From: JACQGD01 sp045628725
GTDB taxonomy: Bacteria > Patescibacteriota > Saccharimonadia > Saccharimonadales > Saccharimonadaceae
Direction: 5' to 3'
NCBI GenBank assembly: GCA_045628725.1
Contig: JAZQPT010000025.1
Location: 1-43,890, forward strand
Length of the DNA stretch: 43,890 bases
Shown here piece by piece: positions 7,577-15,278 of the stretch. Numbering within the stretch: position 1 is the first letter of the stretch; each line of letters begins with the position of its first letter. The notes below the pieces were generated by a model. That model was given only the letters and a program-made list of their open reading frames with translations, made no database searches and was not told the DNA's origin. The translations under genes and the position numbers were made by a program.

Positions 7577-7615
7577 TAGCACTTATGTTATCGTATTCCC
7601 CTGTAGCCAAAGGGG

Positions 7616-7644
7616 TTGACGAATTCCCTATTATTGATTACAAT
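7616..7644 (+). promoter_or_regulatory. rpmA promoter
   Basis: TTGACG (7616-7621), a 17-nt spacer and TACAAT (7639-7644). The leader of about 32 nt carries AAGGAG at 7669-7674, nine nt before the rpmA ATG. Confidence 0.8.
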
Positions 7645-7682
7645 AGATTAGATTTTGTTATAAAAACTAAGGAGTTTGCCAC

Positions 7683-7964
7683 ATGTCACATGTCAAAGCT
7701 GGTGGTTCCAGTAAAAACATCCACAACAATGCAGGTCAACGTCTCGGCGTTAAGCGTTTTGGCGGCCAAAAAGTACGTACAGGTGAAGTACTCGTACGAC
7801 AAACTGGTAGCACAAAAATTGCTGGCCCAGGCACATTTATCAGCAAAAACTTTACTATTCACGCTGCCGTTGACGGTGTCGTTGAATTTGCAAAGGTACG
7901 CAAGACTAAATTTACTGGCAAAACTGCACCTCGCACACAAGTTACTGTTCGCCAAGCGGCATAA
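7683..7964 (+). CDS. rpmA: Large ribosomal subunit protein bL27
   Basis: 93 residues starting MSHVKAGGSSKNIHNNAGQR, then LGVKRFGGQKV and GSTKIAGPGT. This is the bL27 signature, whose N-terminus reaches toward the peptidyl-transferase centre. The start is set by AAGGAG nine nt upstream. There is no N-terminal cleavable extension of the Firmicutes type. The usual partner rplU (bL21) is not upstream; the gene has its own promoter and terminator and stands alone. Confidence 0.97.
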   Translation: MSHVKAGGSSKNIHNNAGQRLGVKRFGGQKVRTGEVLVRQTGSTKIAGPGTFISKNFTIHAAVDGVVEFAKVRKTKFTGKTAPRTQVTVRQAA

Positions 7965-7982
7965 CACCCTAACTTACTCAGT

Positions 7983-8016
7983 ATTAAAATAAGCTCCCAC
8001 GGGAGCTTATTTTAAT
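7983..8016 (+). terminator. rpmA terminator
   Basis: A perfect stem of 16 bp (7983-7998 with 8001-8016), G/C-rich at the tip (GCTCCC/GGGAGC) with flanking A and T tracts. Confidence 0.88.
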
Positions 8017-8105
8017 TAGCTTATTTTAATTTGTGAATAATTTTCGCAGCCAGCCCCTATCGAAAATATAAATAAACTTTGCAGAGTTATGCATCAATCT
8101 AAAAT

Positions 8106-8141
8106 CGACATCATCCCAGATCTGTTCTCGGGATGATGTCG
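8106..8141 (-). terminator. Hairpin, probable terminator of the ctp-regulator unit
   Basis: A 12-bp stem (CGACATCATCCC, 8106-8117, with 8130-8141) and a 12-nt loop. On the minus strand it is followed by ATTTTAG, a weak T tract. The rest of the 8017-8215 gap shows no reading frame or known RNA that I recognise. Confidence 0.5.
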
Positions 8142-8215
8142 GTGATAAAAGGTAGCTGCATGTGCACGCTTCGCTTCCTATAGAGACCAGGAACCTCTTC
8201 TATCGAACAAGATAA

Positions 8216-8644
8216 CTACAGCTGAGATTGCTGCTGTGGCACACTTGTGTCAGCTTGATTATCAAGCCCTAGGTGATGTCGCACACGCGCAACAACATCG
8301 CCAATAACTACCTGTGATTTGACGAGGTAATCGTCAACGCCTAATGCTTCAGCACGTTCTTTATCTTTTGGCTGGCTAAGCGCCGTCAACATAATGACAC
8401 GAATATTTGCCGTTTCTGGCGTATTTCGCAAAATATCTAGAACATCGAATCCACTGATTTTTGGCATCATTGCATCAAGTAATATAAGGTCTGGCTGAAA
8501 GTCTTTTGCCGCGGCAAGTGCTTCTTCGCCGTTATTAACTTCTTTTGTCTCAAAGTCTTCAAGCTCAAGGCGTGAACGGTATACTGCGGCAAGCGCAATA
8601 TCATCTTCTACGAGTAGGATTTTCTTTTTTGGTTCGTCTTGCAT
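8216..8644 (-). CDS. Receiver-only response regulator downstream of the carboxy-terminal protease
   Basis: 142 residues, one receiver domain. ILLVEDD supplies the acidic pocket (D14-D15), D57 in LILLDAMMP is the phospho-acceptor, T87 lies in VIMLTALS and K109 in YLVKS. A flexible Gln-rich tail (NQADTSVPQQQSQL) replaces any output domain. It sits 27 bases after the ctp gene on the same strand. It is a second orphan receiver, not obviously paired with the kinase at 1411-2145, though that kinase is the only one in the window. Binding partners and effect are unknown. Confidence 0.88.
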   Translation of the reverse strand: MQDEPKKKILLVEDDIALAAVYRSRLELEDFETKEVNNGEEALAAAKDFQPDLILLDAMMPKISGFDVLDILRNTPETANIRVIMLTALSQPKDKERAEALGVDDYLVKSQVVIGDVVARVRHHLGLDNQADTSVPQQQSQL

Positions 8645-8671
8645 AATACCTTTAGTGTACTGTACCCGTGA

Positions 8672-9925
8672 CTACTTCGCAAGCCATGCCTTGGCGGCAT
8701 CGAGTTGTGGATCACGTTCAGCATCTACATCTGCCCTTTTTAGCTCTACGACTTTGTCTGGGGTAATTCCTTTACCGTCGACGTTCTTACCCATGGGCGT
8801 AAACCATCGTTGAATTGTTACCTTCAGTAACGCACCACCATCAAGCTCTACCATCGTCTGAACAGTACCCTTGCCGTATGTCTTTTCGCCAATGATCGTA
8901 GCGACGTTATACTCTTTCATTGCCGCAGTGACAATCTCACTCGCGCTTGCCGTCCCGCCATTAACTAAAATGACCGTTGGCATACCTGCGAGTATCGCGT
9001 TGCTTCCAGAACGTTGCTCATCGGTCGACTTGCCCTTCAGTCGCTCACTTACGATAACTTTATCTTCTATCCATAGTCCAGCTACCTCTGGTGCCGCAGT
9101 CAGGTACCCGCCGCCGTTGTCCCGTAGATCAAGCACTACTTTCTTCACACCCTTGTTCATGAATTCTTGCGCAGCTGCCCGTGCAGACTCACCTGTCTTT
9201 TCGTCAAAACGAGATATCTTTATGATGCCAGTATCCGCTTCAATTCGTGAATCAACGCTTGGACTGGTAATTTCTTCTCGGGTTATCGTAAATTCTTTCT
9301 TTTCGTCGTCACGAGACACGGCAATCTTTACCGTCGAGCCCACGTCACCACGAATTTTCTGCACTATTTTGTCAACAGTCTGCTTGCCGACCGCTTCGTC
9401 GTTTACGGCAAGCAATACGTCGCCAGATGCAAGTCCGGATTTTTCAGCCGGCGTGTCTTTTAATGTACGGATCACCGTTGGCTTTTCTTCACGCATACCG
9501 ATTTCGGCACCAATGCCACCGCCAATATCACCACTTAAATCATCCTTAAACTTCTCGGCCTCTTTCTGTGTAAAGAACTCGGTATGTGGATCACCAGCCG
9601 CCGCAACGAGCCCCTTGCTTGCGCCCTGAATAAGTGCATTTTCGTCAAGTGTACCGTCAAAATTCGACTTTAGCTGCTGAAAGGTCGTCTGCACGCTCGA
9701 CATATCAAGCGTACTCTTCTCGACCTTGAATCCTAAAGCTGGCGCCACTGTCGCCAAAATCTGGTCATTACGTGTTCCTGCTCCATACCCTAGTATGGCA
9801 GCAACCCCGATAACAAGTACAAACACACCCGGCGTAAAACTCCATCGTTTCTGTTTTTCGTTTTTATTCGAGGCAGGCACGGGGGAATGCTCACCCGCTC
9901 CCTTTGGCTGCGGCTTATCGGTCAC
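8672..9925 (-). CDS. ctpA: Carboxy-terminal processing protease (S41), membrane-anchored
   Basis: About 417 residues. A cytoplasmic N-terminus is followed by one TM segment (PGVFVLVIGVAAILGYGAG), a helical region, a PDZ domain (GGGIGAEIGMREEKPTVIRT, then PAEKSGLASGDVLLAVND) and the S41 protease core. The nucleophile is the Ser in GGTASASEIV and the Lys is in EKTYGKGTVQ; VVLDLRDNGGGYL is the other family block. It cleaves near C-termini of exported proteins. I use the GTG at 9925 with GGAG eleven nt upstream. A GTG at 9973 is possible but would put a TATAAT (9962-9967) inside the gene. In Firmicutes ctpB follows ftsEX, as here after the two hydrolases. Confidence 0.93.
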   Translation of the reverse strand: MTDKPQPKGAGEHSPVPASNKNEKQKRWSFTPGVFVLVIGVAAILGYGAGTRNDQILATVAPALGFKVEKSTLDMSSVQTTFQQLKSNFDGTLDENALIQGASKGLVAAAGDPHTEFFTQKEAEKFKDDLSGDIGGGIGAEIGMREEKPTVIRTLKDTPAEKSGLASGDVLLAVNDEAVGKQTVDKIVQKIRGDVGSTVKIAVSRDDEKKEFTITREEITSPSVDSRIEADTGIIKISRFDEKTGESARAAAQEFMNKGVKKVVLDLRDNGGGYLTAAPEVAGLWIEDKVIVSERLKGKSTDEQRSGSNAILAGMPTVILVNGGTASASEIVTAAMKEYNVATIIGEKTYGKGTVQTMVELDGGALLKVTIQRWFTPMGKNVDGKGITPDKVVELKRADVDAERDPQLDAAKAWLAK

Positions 9926-9966
9926 GTCAGTTACTTCTCCACTATCATTATTGCTTACATAATTAT

Positions 9967-9990
9967 AGCGCACTCCCTAGGGAATGCGCT
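9967..9990 (-). terminator. Hairpin between the first CHAP gene and ctp
   Basis: AGCGCA and TGCGCT arms enclose TCCC/GGGA around CTAG, with one internal mismatch. It has no good T tract on the minus strand, and the arm runs into TATAAT (9967-9962), which may be the ctp -10. It may attenuate rather than end transcription. Confidence 0.45.
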
Positions 9991-10012
9991 ATTGTTTTAC
10001 GAGAATGATTTA

Positions 10013-11203
10013 CTAGAAGTAGATGTAGGTATCGTAGGTAGACGGCGATACGTTATACATTTCGCTGTAATGTCCCCATCCGGATCCACCGGCGTTCCAA
10101 TAGTTATACTGGCTAATATTGATAGTACCGTCTCCGTTTACCTTTTCGACCCATACAATGTGGCCATATTCACCAGACGATATGACGCCTGCCGATCCAG
10201 CGCGTGGGGTTGATCCAGTAGCGATATTCGCAGCGCGGGCATTACCTGGCCACTGATTGGCATTACCTTTACCGCCCCAGTATGGCATATAGCCGTTCTT
10301 CTGTTCGACTTTCCAGGCGACATAGCTGACACACTGGCGAGCGAACATTCCCCATTTGTCGGCGACATAGCTGTCGTACGATGCGTTTGCGTAAATAGCG
10401 GGATAGCCTCCCTTACCTGGGTCACCAGCTACGGCTGGAGAATAATTGCCGCCAGATCGTGCTGAAGCACGGCGCATAGCAGCGATAATCGCCTCTTGCT
10501 GTTGTCGTTGAACCTGTTCTTTTTTGGACTGACGATCAACCGATAAATTCTCGTAAGCAGACTGATTTGACCTAAACTGAGCGACAAGACGCTGCTGTTC
10601 AGCTTCTTTACCGGCAAGGACATCTTTTTGCGCCTGCTGATCGGCCAGGTTGTTTTCTACATCCGTTTTTTGCTTTTCTAGCTTTTTCTTTAGCTGCTTG
10701 ATTTCGACAATTGTCTTCTTTAGCTCATCACGTACTGCCGTGCGATAAGACTGCTTATCAATATATGCGCCGATACTTGAACTACTCGCAAGCATCTCTA
10801 GTGGTGAAATCTTGTCATCTACATAGATACTAGCAATCGTCCTCCCTAGCCCGTCCTGATTTTGTACGATCTTTCGCTCATTAGTAGCGATATTATCTAC
10901 TAGCTGGTTATATTCTGTTTGCTTTAAGTCGATTTGCTTTTGCAATACAGCCTTTTCATTAGCCAAACGATTGACTTCATTTTGATATGTATCAGCCTGC
11001 TTGCCTAGGTCGCTCGCTTTTCCCTGATATTGCTCGATTTCTGCCTGAATCGCATTGATTCGATCGTCGTACTCGTCAGCCTTTGCAATCTGCGCCACCT
11101 GTATAGGTGTCGTAATCGCCAACAACAAAGCTACCGATATAAGTGTTATTTTTTTGACGGTAGTTTTTGTTTTGGAAACTGGTGTGGTGGACCGGTGTTT
11201 CAT
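10013..11203 (-). CDS. PcsB-like coiled-coil CHAP peptidoglycan hydrolase (copy A)
   Basis: 396 residues. Signal peptide (residues about 18-42, cut near AKA-DEYDD), a long coiled coil (44-245, heptads rich in Q, K and L), a Gly/Ser hinge and a C-terminal CHAP domain. The catalytic triad is visible: C291 in ARQCVSYVAWK, H348 in YGHIVWVE and N367 in SQYNYW. The architecture equals streptococcal PcsB, which is driven by FtsEX to split the septum. It has a TATGAT -10 with TGC extension eight nt before the ATG. It lies in tandem with copy B, to which it aligns along its whole length. It probably acts on the cell's own wall; a role against a host wall cannot be excluded. Confidence 0.9.
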   Translation of the reverse strand: MKHRSTTPVSKTKTTVKKITLISVALLLAITTPIQVAQIAKADEYDDRINAIQAEIEQYQGKASDLGKQADTYQNEVNRLANEKAVLQKQIDLKQTEYNQLVDNIATNERKIVQNQDGLGRTIASIYVDDKISPLEMLASSSSIGAYIDKQSYRTAVRDELKKTIVEIKQLKKKLEKQKTDVENNLADQQAQKDVLAGKEAEQQRLVAQFRSNQSAYENLSVDRQSKKEQVQRQQQEAIIAAMRRASARSGGNYSPAVAGDPGKGGYPAIYANASYDSYVADKWGMFARQCVSYVAWKVEQKNGYMPYWGGKGNANQWPGNARAANIATGSTPRAGSAGVISSGEYGHIVWVEKVNGDGTINISQYNYWNAGGSGWGHYSEMYNVSPSTYDTYIYF

Positions 11204-11211
11204 TACTACTG

Positions 11212-11220
11212 ATCATAGCA
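11212..11220 (-). promoter_or_regulatory. Extended -10 of CHAP copy A
   Basis: Minus strand TGCTATGAT, part of CTTATGCTATGAT, with eight nt to the ATG at 11203. It shares the CTTATG-N-TA element with four other envelope or secreted-gene promoters. Confidence 0.55.
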
Positions 11221-11279
11221 TAAGAACTATGTTTTGTCTAGACCTATTTGACTATGGCAATAAATGAGTGAAAAATATA

Positions 11280-11311
11280 AAAAACCTTCTTATTTTCACA
11301 AGAAGGTTTTT
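11280..11311 (-). terminator. Terminator of CHAP copy B
   Basis: A 12-bp perfect stem AAAAACCTTCTT with AAGAAGGTTTTT around the loop ATTTTCAC, with T-rich flanks on both strands. Confidence 0.87.
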
Positions 11312-11318
11312 ATAGTAT

Positions 11319-12515
11319 CTACAGATAGATATAGGTATCGTAAGTGCCTGCAGGTACGTTTGTGCGCTCACTGTAGCGTCCCCAGCCTTGGCCAGGTATA
11401 TATTCGTTATACTGACTGATACTCACCGTACCGGTTGCTGCGTCATATCCATGAACATAGACGATGTGACCGTATTGACCAGCCGATATAACACCAAGTG
11501 TGTTTGCACGCGGCTGTGATGAGACGTTAAAGCCATTTGCACGTGCCTTACCGGGCCACATGTTAGCATTACCCCAGTATTTAGCAGCCACACCAGTTAC
11601 CTGATGCATCTTCCATGCAGCATAACTGACACATTGGTTACAGCCATAACCCCAAGGATCTTGACCATTACCACCGGCTCCACCGTGTGACCATGCGTTA
11701 GCATCTACGTAACAGTCGCCAGCCCAGCTAGCATAAGACCCTAGCGAACCGCCACCGCTCAGTGTACCGCCGCCGCCACTACGCCGCATTGCCGCTTGGA
11801 TAGCCGCTTGTTGTGCCTGCTGCGCTTTTAGCTTTTGCTGTTCGCGGTCAGCCACAAGTCCGTTGTACGCAGCTTCTTCACCTCTTGTTTGATCAAGAAT
11901 TTGCTGCTGTTCAGCTTCTTTTGCTGCTAACGCCTCACGGGCATTTTTGCCTGTTTCGATTTCGCGTTGAGCATCAATCTTTTGCTGTTCTAATTGCTTC
12001 TTTAGGCGCTTTACTTCGGTAATTGTATCGGCTAGGTTTTTTTGGACAGATGATCGGTATTCCTGCTTATCAACAAAGTCACCAATATTGCTACTACTAG
12101 CAAACAATTCGATTGATGATATCTTATCGTCTACATATAGTGATGCAACGATATCACCAAGTACGTCCTGTGATTTTGCAAGTTTTACTTCGTTTGCTTG
12201 AATATCAGCAACAAGCTGATCATGCTTTGCCTGTGAAAGGTCGATTTGTCCTTGTATGACAGCTTTTTCATTCGCCAGGCGATCAAGTTCACCCTGCAGG
12301 CTATCTGCTTTACCTTTTAGTTCACCCGCTTTTGACTGATACTGGCTAATTTCAGCCTGAAGAGCGTTAATTCGATCACTGTATTGATCAGCGTACGCCG
12401 TCGAGACAAATAAGGCCATTGGTGTAGCAACAGTAATCATAACGGTTGCGGCGACGATCGACGCTTTCGCGGCAAAGGAAGCGTTCGAAACCAGTGTGGT
12501 GGTGTTTCGTATCAT
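11319..12515 (-). CDS. PcsB-like coiled-coil CHAP peptidoglycan hydrolase (copy B)
   Basis: 398 residues with the same layout as copy A: signal peptide to about residue 42 (STAYA-DQYSD), coiled coil 44-245, a Gly-rich hinge (GGGGTLSGGGSLG) and a CHAP domain with C295 (NQCVSYAAWK), H350 (YGHIVYV) and N370 (SQYNEY). It has two more cysteines (C268 and C292) that copy A lacks, possibly a disulfide beside the active site. Copy B directly follows ftsX and is preceded by its own extended -10, so it can be made with or without ftsEX. The two copies share the motif ANEKAV.Q.QIDL and the YVDDKIS block, which shows an old tandem duplication. Confidence 0.9.
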   Translation of the reverse strand: MIRNTTTLVSNASFAAKASIVAATVMITVATPMALFVSTAYADQYSDRINALQAEISQYQSKAGELKGKADSLQGELDRLANEKAVIQGQIDLSQAKHDQLVADIQANEVKLAKSQDVLGDIVASLYVDDKISSIELFASSSNIGDFVDKQEYRSSVQKNLADTITEVKRLKKQLEQQKIDAQREIETGKNAREALAAKEAEQQQILDQTRGEEAAYNGLVADREQQKLKAQQAQQAAIQAAMRRSGGGGTLSGGGSLGSYASWAGDCYVDANAWSHGGAGGNGQDPWGYGCNQCVSYAAWKMHQVTGVAAKYWGNANMWPGKARANGFNVSSQPRANTLGVISAGQYGHIVYVHGYDAATGTVSISQYNEYIPGQGWGRYSERTNVPAGTYDTYIYL

Positions 12516-12522
12516 TGTACCT

Positions 12523-12531
12523 ATCCTACCA
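12523..12531 (-). promoter_or_regulatory. Extended -10 of CHAP copy B
   Basis: Minus strand TGGTAGGAT within GCTTATGGTAGGAT, seven nt before the ATG at 12515. This is the same CTTATG-N-TA element as copy A and ftsE. Confidence 0.5.
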
Positions 12532-12592
12532 TAAGCGCTATCACTCGCGCAAAGGTATAATTAAAAATTACTATACTTTTTATTAGAATTTG

Positions 12593-13567
12593 TTAAATCT
12601 TTAGATATTTTCGCGTTGCAAGAAGTGACGAAAGAACACCGATAAGAGAGCCTGTTACGATCATTACTAATAGTACAAACGGCGCGTACAAAGTAACGCT
12701 TTCAATCGTAGGCTGAATCGCCACCCCGTTGATAAGTTTGTCTTTTAGCAGGTACAGCCCGCCAATCCCAAGGACTGTCGCTAGTAATGCCGCAATAAAT
12801 CCGTAGACAACCGCTTCGACAACGAATGGACCTCGAATGAAATTACGATCCGCACCAATCAACTTCATCATCTGAATCTCTTCTTTTCGGTTAAAAATCG
12901 CCATGCGGATTGTGTTAAAGACGATTAACGATGAAATCACGATAAAGATAGCACTTGCAATAAGCCCTGCCCTTTCGGCAAATCCCACTCCATTACCGAT
13001 ACTTTCAATTGCACTACGTCGCTCGCCGCTAAATGAAGGTTTTCGATCTGGGTCAGTGTAGCGTTGATATACTTCGTCATTCTTTACAAAGGCATCAAGC
13101 TGCGACGGGTCGTTGATGTCTTTGATCTGTACGCTAAATGTCCCCGGTAGCTTGTTTGTAGCTTCGTTGAGCGCATCAAGCGTCTCGATGTTAGATTTGT
13201 TATCCTGTGCAAATATTTTTTGCGCATCAACTGGACTAACATACGACACTTTATTTACAGATGATAATTTCTCTAAACGAGATTTAATCATTGCCGCCTG
13301 CTGATCAGTCGTGTCGGTCTTTACGTAAATAGACATGTCTACCTTTTGCTTGATGTCATCGACAGTGTCGACTAGCACCTGTCGCGCCGCTAACGTTGCA
13401 AATATAATAAGAAGCGTTATTGTCATCACTGCAGTAGCAGCGACAGTCAGCCATGCGTTACGGCTAAAGTTATTCACACCGTATCGGCACATGCGAACAA
13501 ACGTCAGCCACTGACGACGTTTGCGTTTTTGCTGTGCAAATGATTTTGCGTCTAATTTCTTTGCCAT
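12593..13567 (-). CDS. ftsX: Cell division protein FtsX
   Basis: 324 residues. A cytoplasmic N-terminus is followed by TM1 (AWLTVAATAVMTITLLIIFAT), an extracellular loop of about 130 residues (the hydrolase-contacting domain) and three C-terminal TM segments (LIASAIFIVISSLIVFNTIR, VEAVVYGFIAALLATVLGIG, LYAPFVLLVMIVTGSLIGVL). The MAIFNRKEEIQMMKLIGAD block after TM2 is the FtsX-family signature. The start at 13567 is one base after the ftsE stop; the longer frame would overlap ftsE by 53 nt. FtsE drives FtsX, whose loop activates septal peptidoglycan hydrolases; the next gene encodes the likely client. Confidence 0.96.
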   Translation of the reverse strand: MAKKLDAKSFAQQKRKRRQWLTFVRMCRYGVNNFSRNAWLTVAATAVMTITLLIIFATLAARQVLVDTVDDIKQKVDMSIYVKTDTTDQQAAMIKSRLEKLSSVNKVSYVSPVDAQKIFAQDNKSNIETLDALNEATNKLPGTFSVQIKDINDPSQLDAFVKNDEVYQRYTDPDRKPSFSGERRSAIESIGNGVGFAERAGLIASAIFIVISSLIVFNTIRMAIFNRKEEIQMMKLIGADRNFIRGPFVVEAVVYGFIAALLATVLGIGGLYLLKDKLINGVAIQPTIESVTLYAPFVLLVMIVTGSLIGVLSSLLATRKYLKI

Positions 13568-13568
13568 A

Positions 13569-14252
13569 TTATTGTCTATAACTTCCCTGCGCTTGATCGC
13601 TTGTAATCTTGCCGTGTTCAATTGTAATCACACGTCGCTGAAGTTTATTTACGATATCAACGTTGTGCGTTGTTAATAGTACCGTTGTACCGTACTTATT
13701 GATTTTCTCAAGCAAACGTACGATATCCCAGCTATGCCGCGGGTCCAAGTTACCCGTTGGCTCGTCTGCAATCAGTATTTTCGGCTGGCGAACGACTGCA
13801 CGGGCAATAGCGACACGCTGACGTTCACCACCAGATAGCTGATGTGGAAAATTCTTTTCCTTGCCATTTAGGCCGACAAGTTCGATAACCTTTGGTACAG
13901 TGCTTTTGATTTCACGGCTCGTCATGCCCGCAATCTCTAGCGCAAAGGCAATATTTTCGTACACAGTACGCTGCGGAAGCAGTTTAAAGTCCTGAAACAC
14001 AACACCAATTTTGCGGCGCAGCAGCGGAATATGCTTGTCTTTGAGAGTATCGTAGTCGATACCCCCCACGACGATCTTGCCGCTCGTTGGCTTTTCTTCT
14101 CGAGTGAGCAACTTTAAAAGCGTCGATTTACCGGCACCACTGGTACCGACAATAATGACGAATTCTTTCGGCTCAACATGAAGACTTATGCGGTTTAACG
14201 CAGGTTTCATGTCTTTTCCGTATGTTTTTGTTACCCTATCTAGCAGAATCAT
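13569..14252 (-). CDS. ftsE: Cell division ATP-binding protein FtsE
   Basis: 227 residues. Walker A is GTSGAGKSTLLKLL, the Q-loop GVVFQDFKLL, the signature LSGGERQRVAIARA, Walker B ILIADEPTGNLDP and the H-switch VLLTTHN. The opening MILLDRVTKTYGKDMKPALN fits FtsE. The start at 14252 comes ten nt after an extended -10 (TGCTATAAT, 14263-14270); a longer frame to 14288 would run through that promoter. It is coupled to ftsX, one base apart. ATP turnover in the cytoplasm powers FtsX and so controls wall cleavage at division. Confidence 0.97.
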   Translation of the reverse strand: MILLDRVTKTYGKDMKPALNRISLHVEPKEFVIIVGTSGAGKSTLLKLLTREEKPTSGKIVVGGIDYDTLKDKHIPLLRRKIGVVFQDFKLLPQRTVYENIAFALEIAGMTSREIKSTVPKVIELVGLNGKEKNFPHQLSGGERQRVAIARAVVRQPKILIADEPTGNLDPRHSWDIVRLLEKINKYGTTVLLTTHNVDIVNKLQRRVITIEHGKITSDQAQGSYRQ

Positions 14253-14262
14253 TACTATGATT

Positions 14263-14294
14263 ATTATAGCATAAGTTTTGTTAAACAAAACTTA
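14263..14294 (-). promoter_or_regulatory. ftsE promoter with a 23-nt perfect palindrome over the -35 region
   Basis: TGCTATAAT on the minus strand (14270-14263) is the extended -10. Right upstream lies a perfect inverted repeat of 23 nt, 14272-14294, arms TAAGTTTTGTT and AACAAAACTTA around one A (14283). It covers the place of a -35, as an operator would. Confidence 0.6.
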
Positions 14295-14393
14295 AACACC
14301 AATAGCAAAATGACATTACAACTCAAGATTTCGCACGGAAGTACGTGACGTAGTGCGCATGCTCTCTCCTCGGATAATAATGGTTGAAACTAT

Positions 14394-14417
14394 ATTCGAG
14401 GTATTCTAACCTCGAAT
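14394..14417 (-). terminator. Hairpin after the 15221 gene
   Basis: A 9-bp stem (ATTCGAGGT, 14394-14402, with ACCTCGAAT, 14409-14417) and a 6-nt loop, followed on the minus strand by ATAGTTTC. It is a weak terminator at best. Confidence 0.45.
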
Positions 14418-14450
14418 CTATAGATAGTAAATGTACGACTACAAGCGCAA

Positions 14451-15221
14451 CTATTTGGCAAGTTGCCAGGTGTCGTCTTTGTAGACAATTGTGCCTTCAC
14501 AGGCTACGTTATTTATTTCTGTCGTACTAATATCGTCATCGTACCACGACTGCGTTTCGAGAGAAAATTTAACCGGTCGCTTTTGATCAGTCGATGATTC
14601 TCCAGGGAGATATAGCGCCATACGAACGTTATAACTGCCGTCAGGCTGCATAAAGAGTGAGTTCTGTTCGTTTATACTAAGGGCTGACTGTCCTTGATTA
14701 CCTACCTTAATGGAACCGTCAAAATTGCCGTCTTCGTCATAGGACACAGCTCGTAAATCCATCTGATTAAACCATTTCACTTGGTCATCGTCTGCGTATT
14801 GACGCATTGCCGCGTCCGCTGCTTCTGACCTTTCTAGATTAAGCGTCATCATGACCGTCGTCGTGTCCTGCATTGATTCAGGAAGCATCTCGGACGCATG
14901 GCGCGAATCGACAATAGTCTCAATTTTGCATCCGTTATCGTAACGATGTGCGATTTCGTGCGCAGCAACAGCCGCCTCTCTTTTAGATATTTCGTCCTCA
15001 TGAGCATAAATCGATATGGCCGTTCCGGACACTTCATGAGAGAAAGCCGATGTCGTCTTGACGCCAATAGCCGCTGCTGCGACCGCACCCAGGACTGCGA
15101 GTGGCACGCCTAATGCAAGCAGTTTATTTCTTTTTTCAGCTTTGTTATGTGCTTGGCGCGTCTGCGTATCTTCGTGGGATACGTTTGGATTCTGCGGGCG
15201 ATAATTATTATATTCAGCCAT
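14451..15221 (-). CDS. Membrane-anchored protein of unknown function
   Basis: 256 residues. A hydrophilic N-terminus rich in N, Q and H is followed by one TM segment (LLALGVPLAVLGAVAAAAIG, about 34-53) and an outside domain of about 200 residues. That domain has two Cys, in YDNGCKIET and VACEGTIVY, which may form a disulfide. Acidic overall; no enzyme motif recognised. The HEIAHRY string recalls a HExxH-like pattern but lacks the Glu after the first His in HExxH register, so I do not call a protease. The start at 15221 is preferred over 15230 because the TATAAT ends just one nt before 15230. It is a single-gene unit. Confidence 0.7.
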   Translation of the reverse strand: MAEYNNYRPQNPNVSHEDTQTRQAHNKAEKRNKLLALGVPLAVLGAVAAAAIGVKTTSAFSHEVSGTAISIYAHEDEISKREAAVAAHEIAHRYDNGCKIETIVDSRHASEMLPESMQDTTTVMMTLNLERSEAADAAMRQYADDDQVKWFNQMDLRAVSYDEDGNFDGSIKVGNQGQSALSINEQNSLFMQPDGSYNVRMALYLPGESSTDQKRPVKFSLETQSWYDDDISTTEINNVACEGTIVYKDDTWQLAK

Positions 15222-15231
15222 AGTGAACATT

Positions 15232-15259
15232 ATTATACACTTATACTATAATAAGTCAA
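15232..15259 (-). promoter_or_regulatory. Promoter of the 15221 gene
   Basis: Minus strand TTGACT (15259-15254), 16-nt spacer, TATAAT (15237-15232); the ATG follows after ten nt. Confidence 0.72.
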
Positions 15260-15278
15260 TATGCTTATGCTTCAGCCT

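Noticed and set aside
7683..7967. Minus-strand 93-codon frame opposite rpmA
   Set aside because: Shadow of rpmA, which has ribosome site, promoter and family signature on the plus strand.
8017..8215. Possible small RNA gene between rpmA and the regulator
   Set aside because: Only the 12-bp hairpin at 8106-8141 is clear; no promoter facing it or known RNA family features were seen.
8871..9629. Plus-strand reading frame of 252 codons
   Set aside because: It is the antisense of the S41 protease gene; Ser/Pro-rich composition is the usual shadow and no family motif appears.
14930..15000. HEIAHRY as a metalloprotease zinc motif
   Set aside because: HExxH needs His at the fifth position followed by a third ligand; the match HEIAH fits only this short string, the domain lacks a downstream Glu motif with the known spacing, and the region faces a non-protease context.
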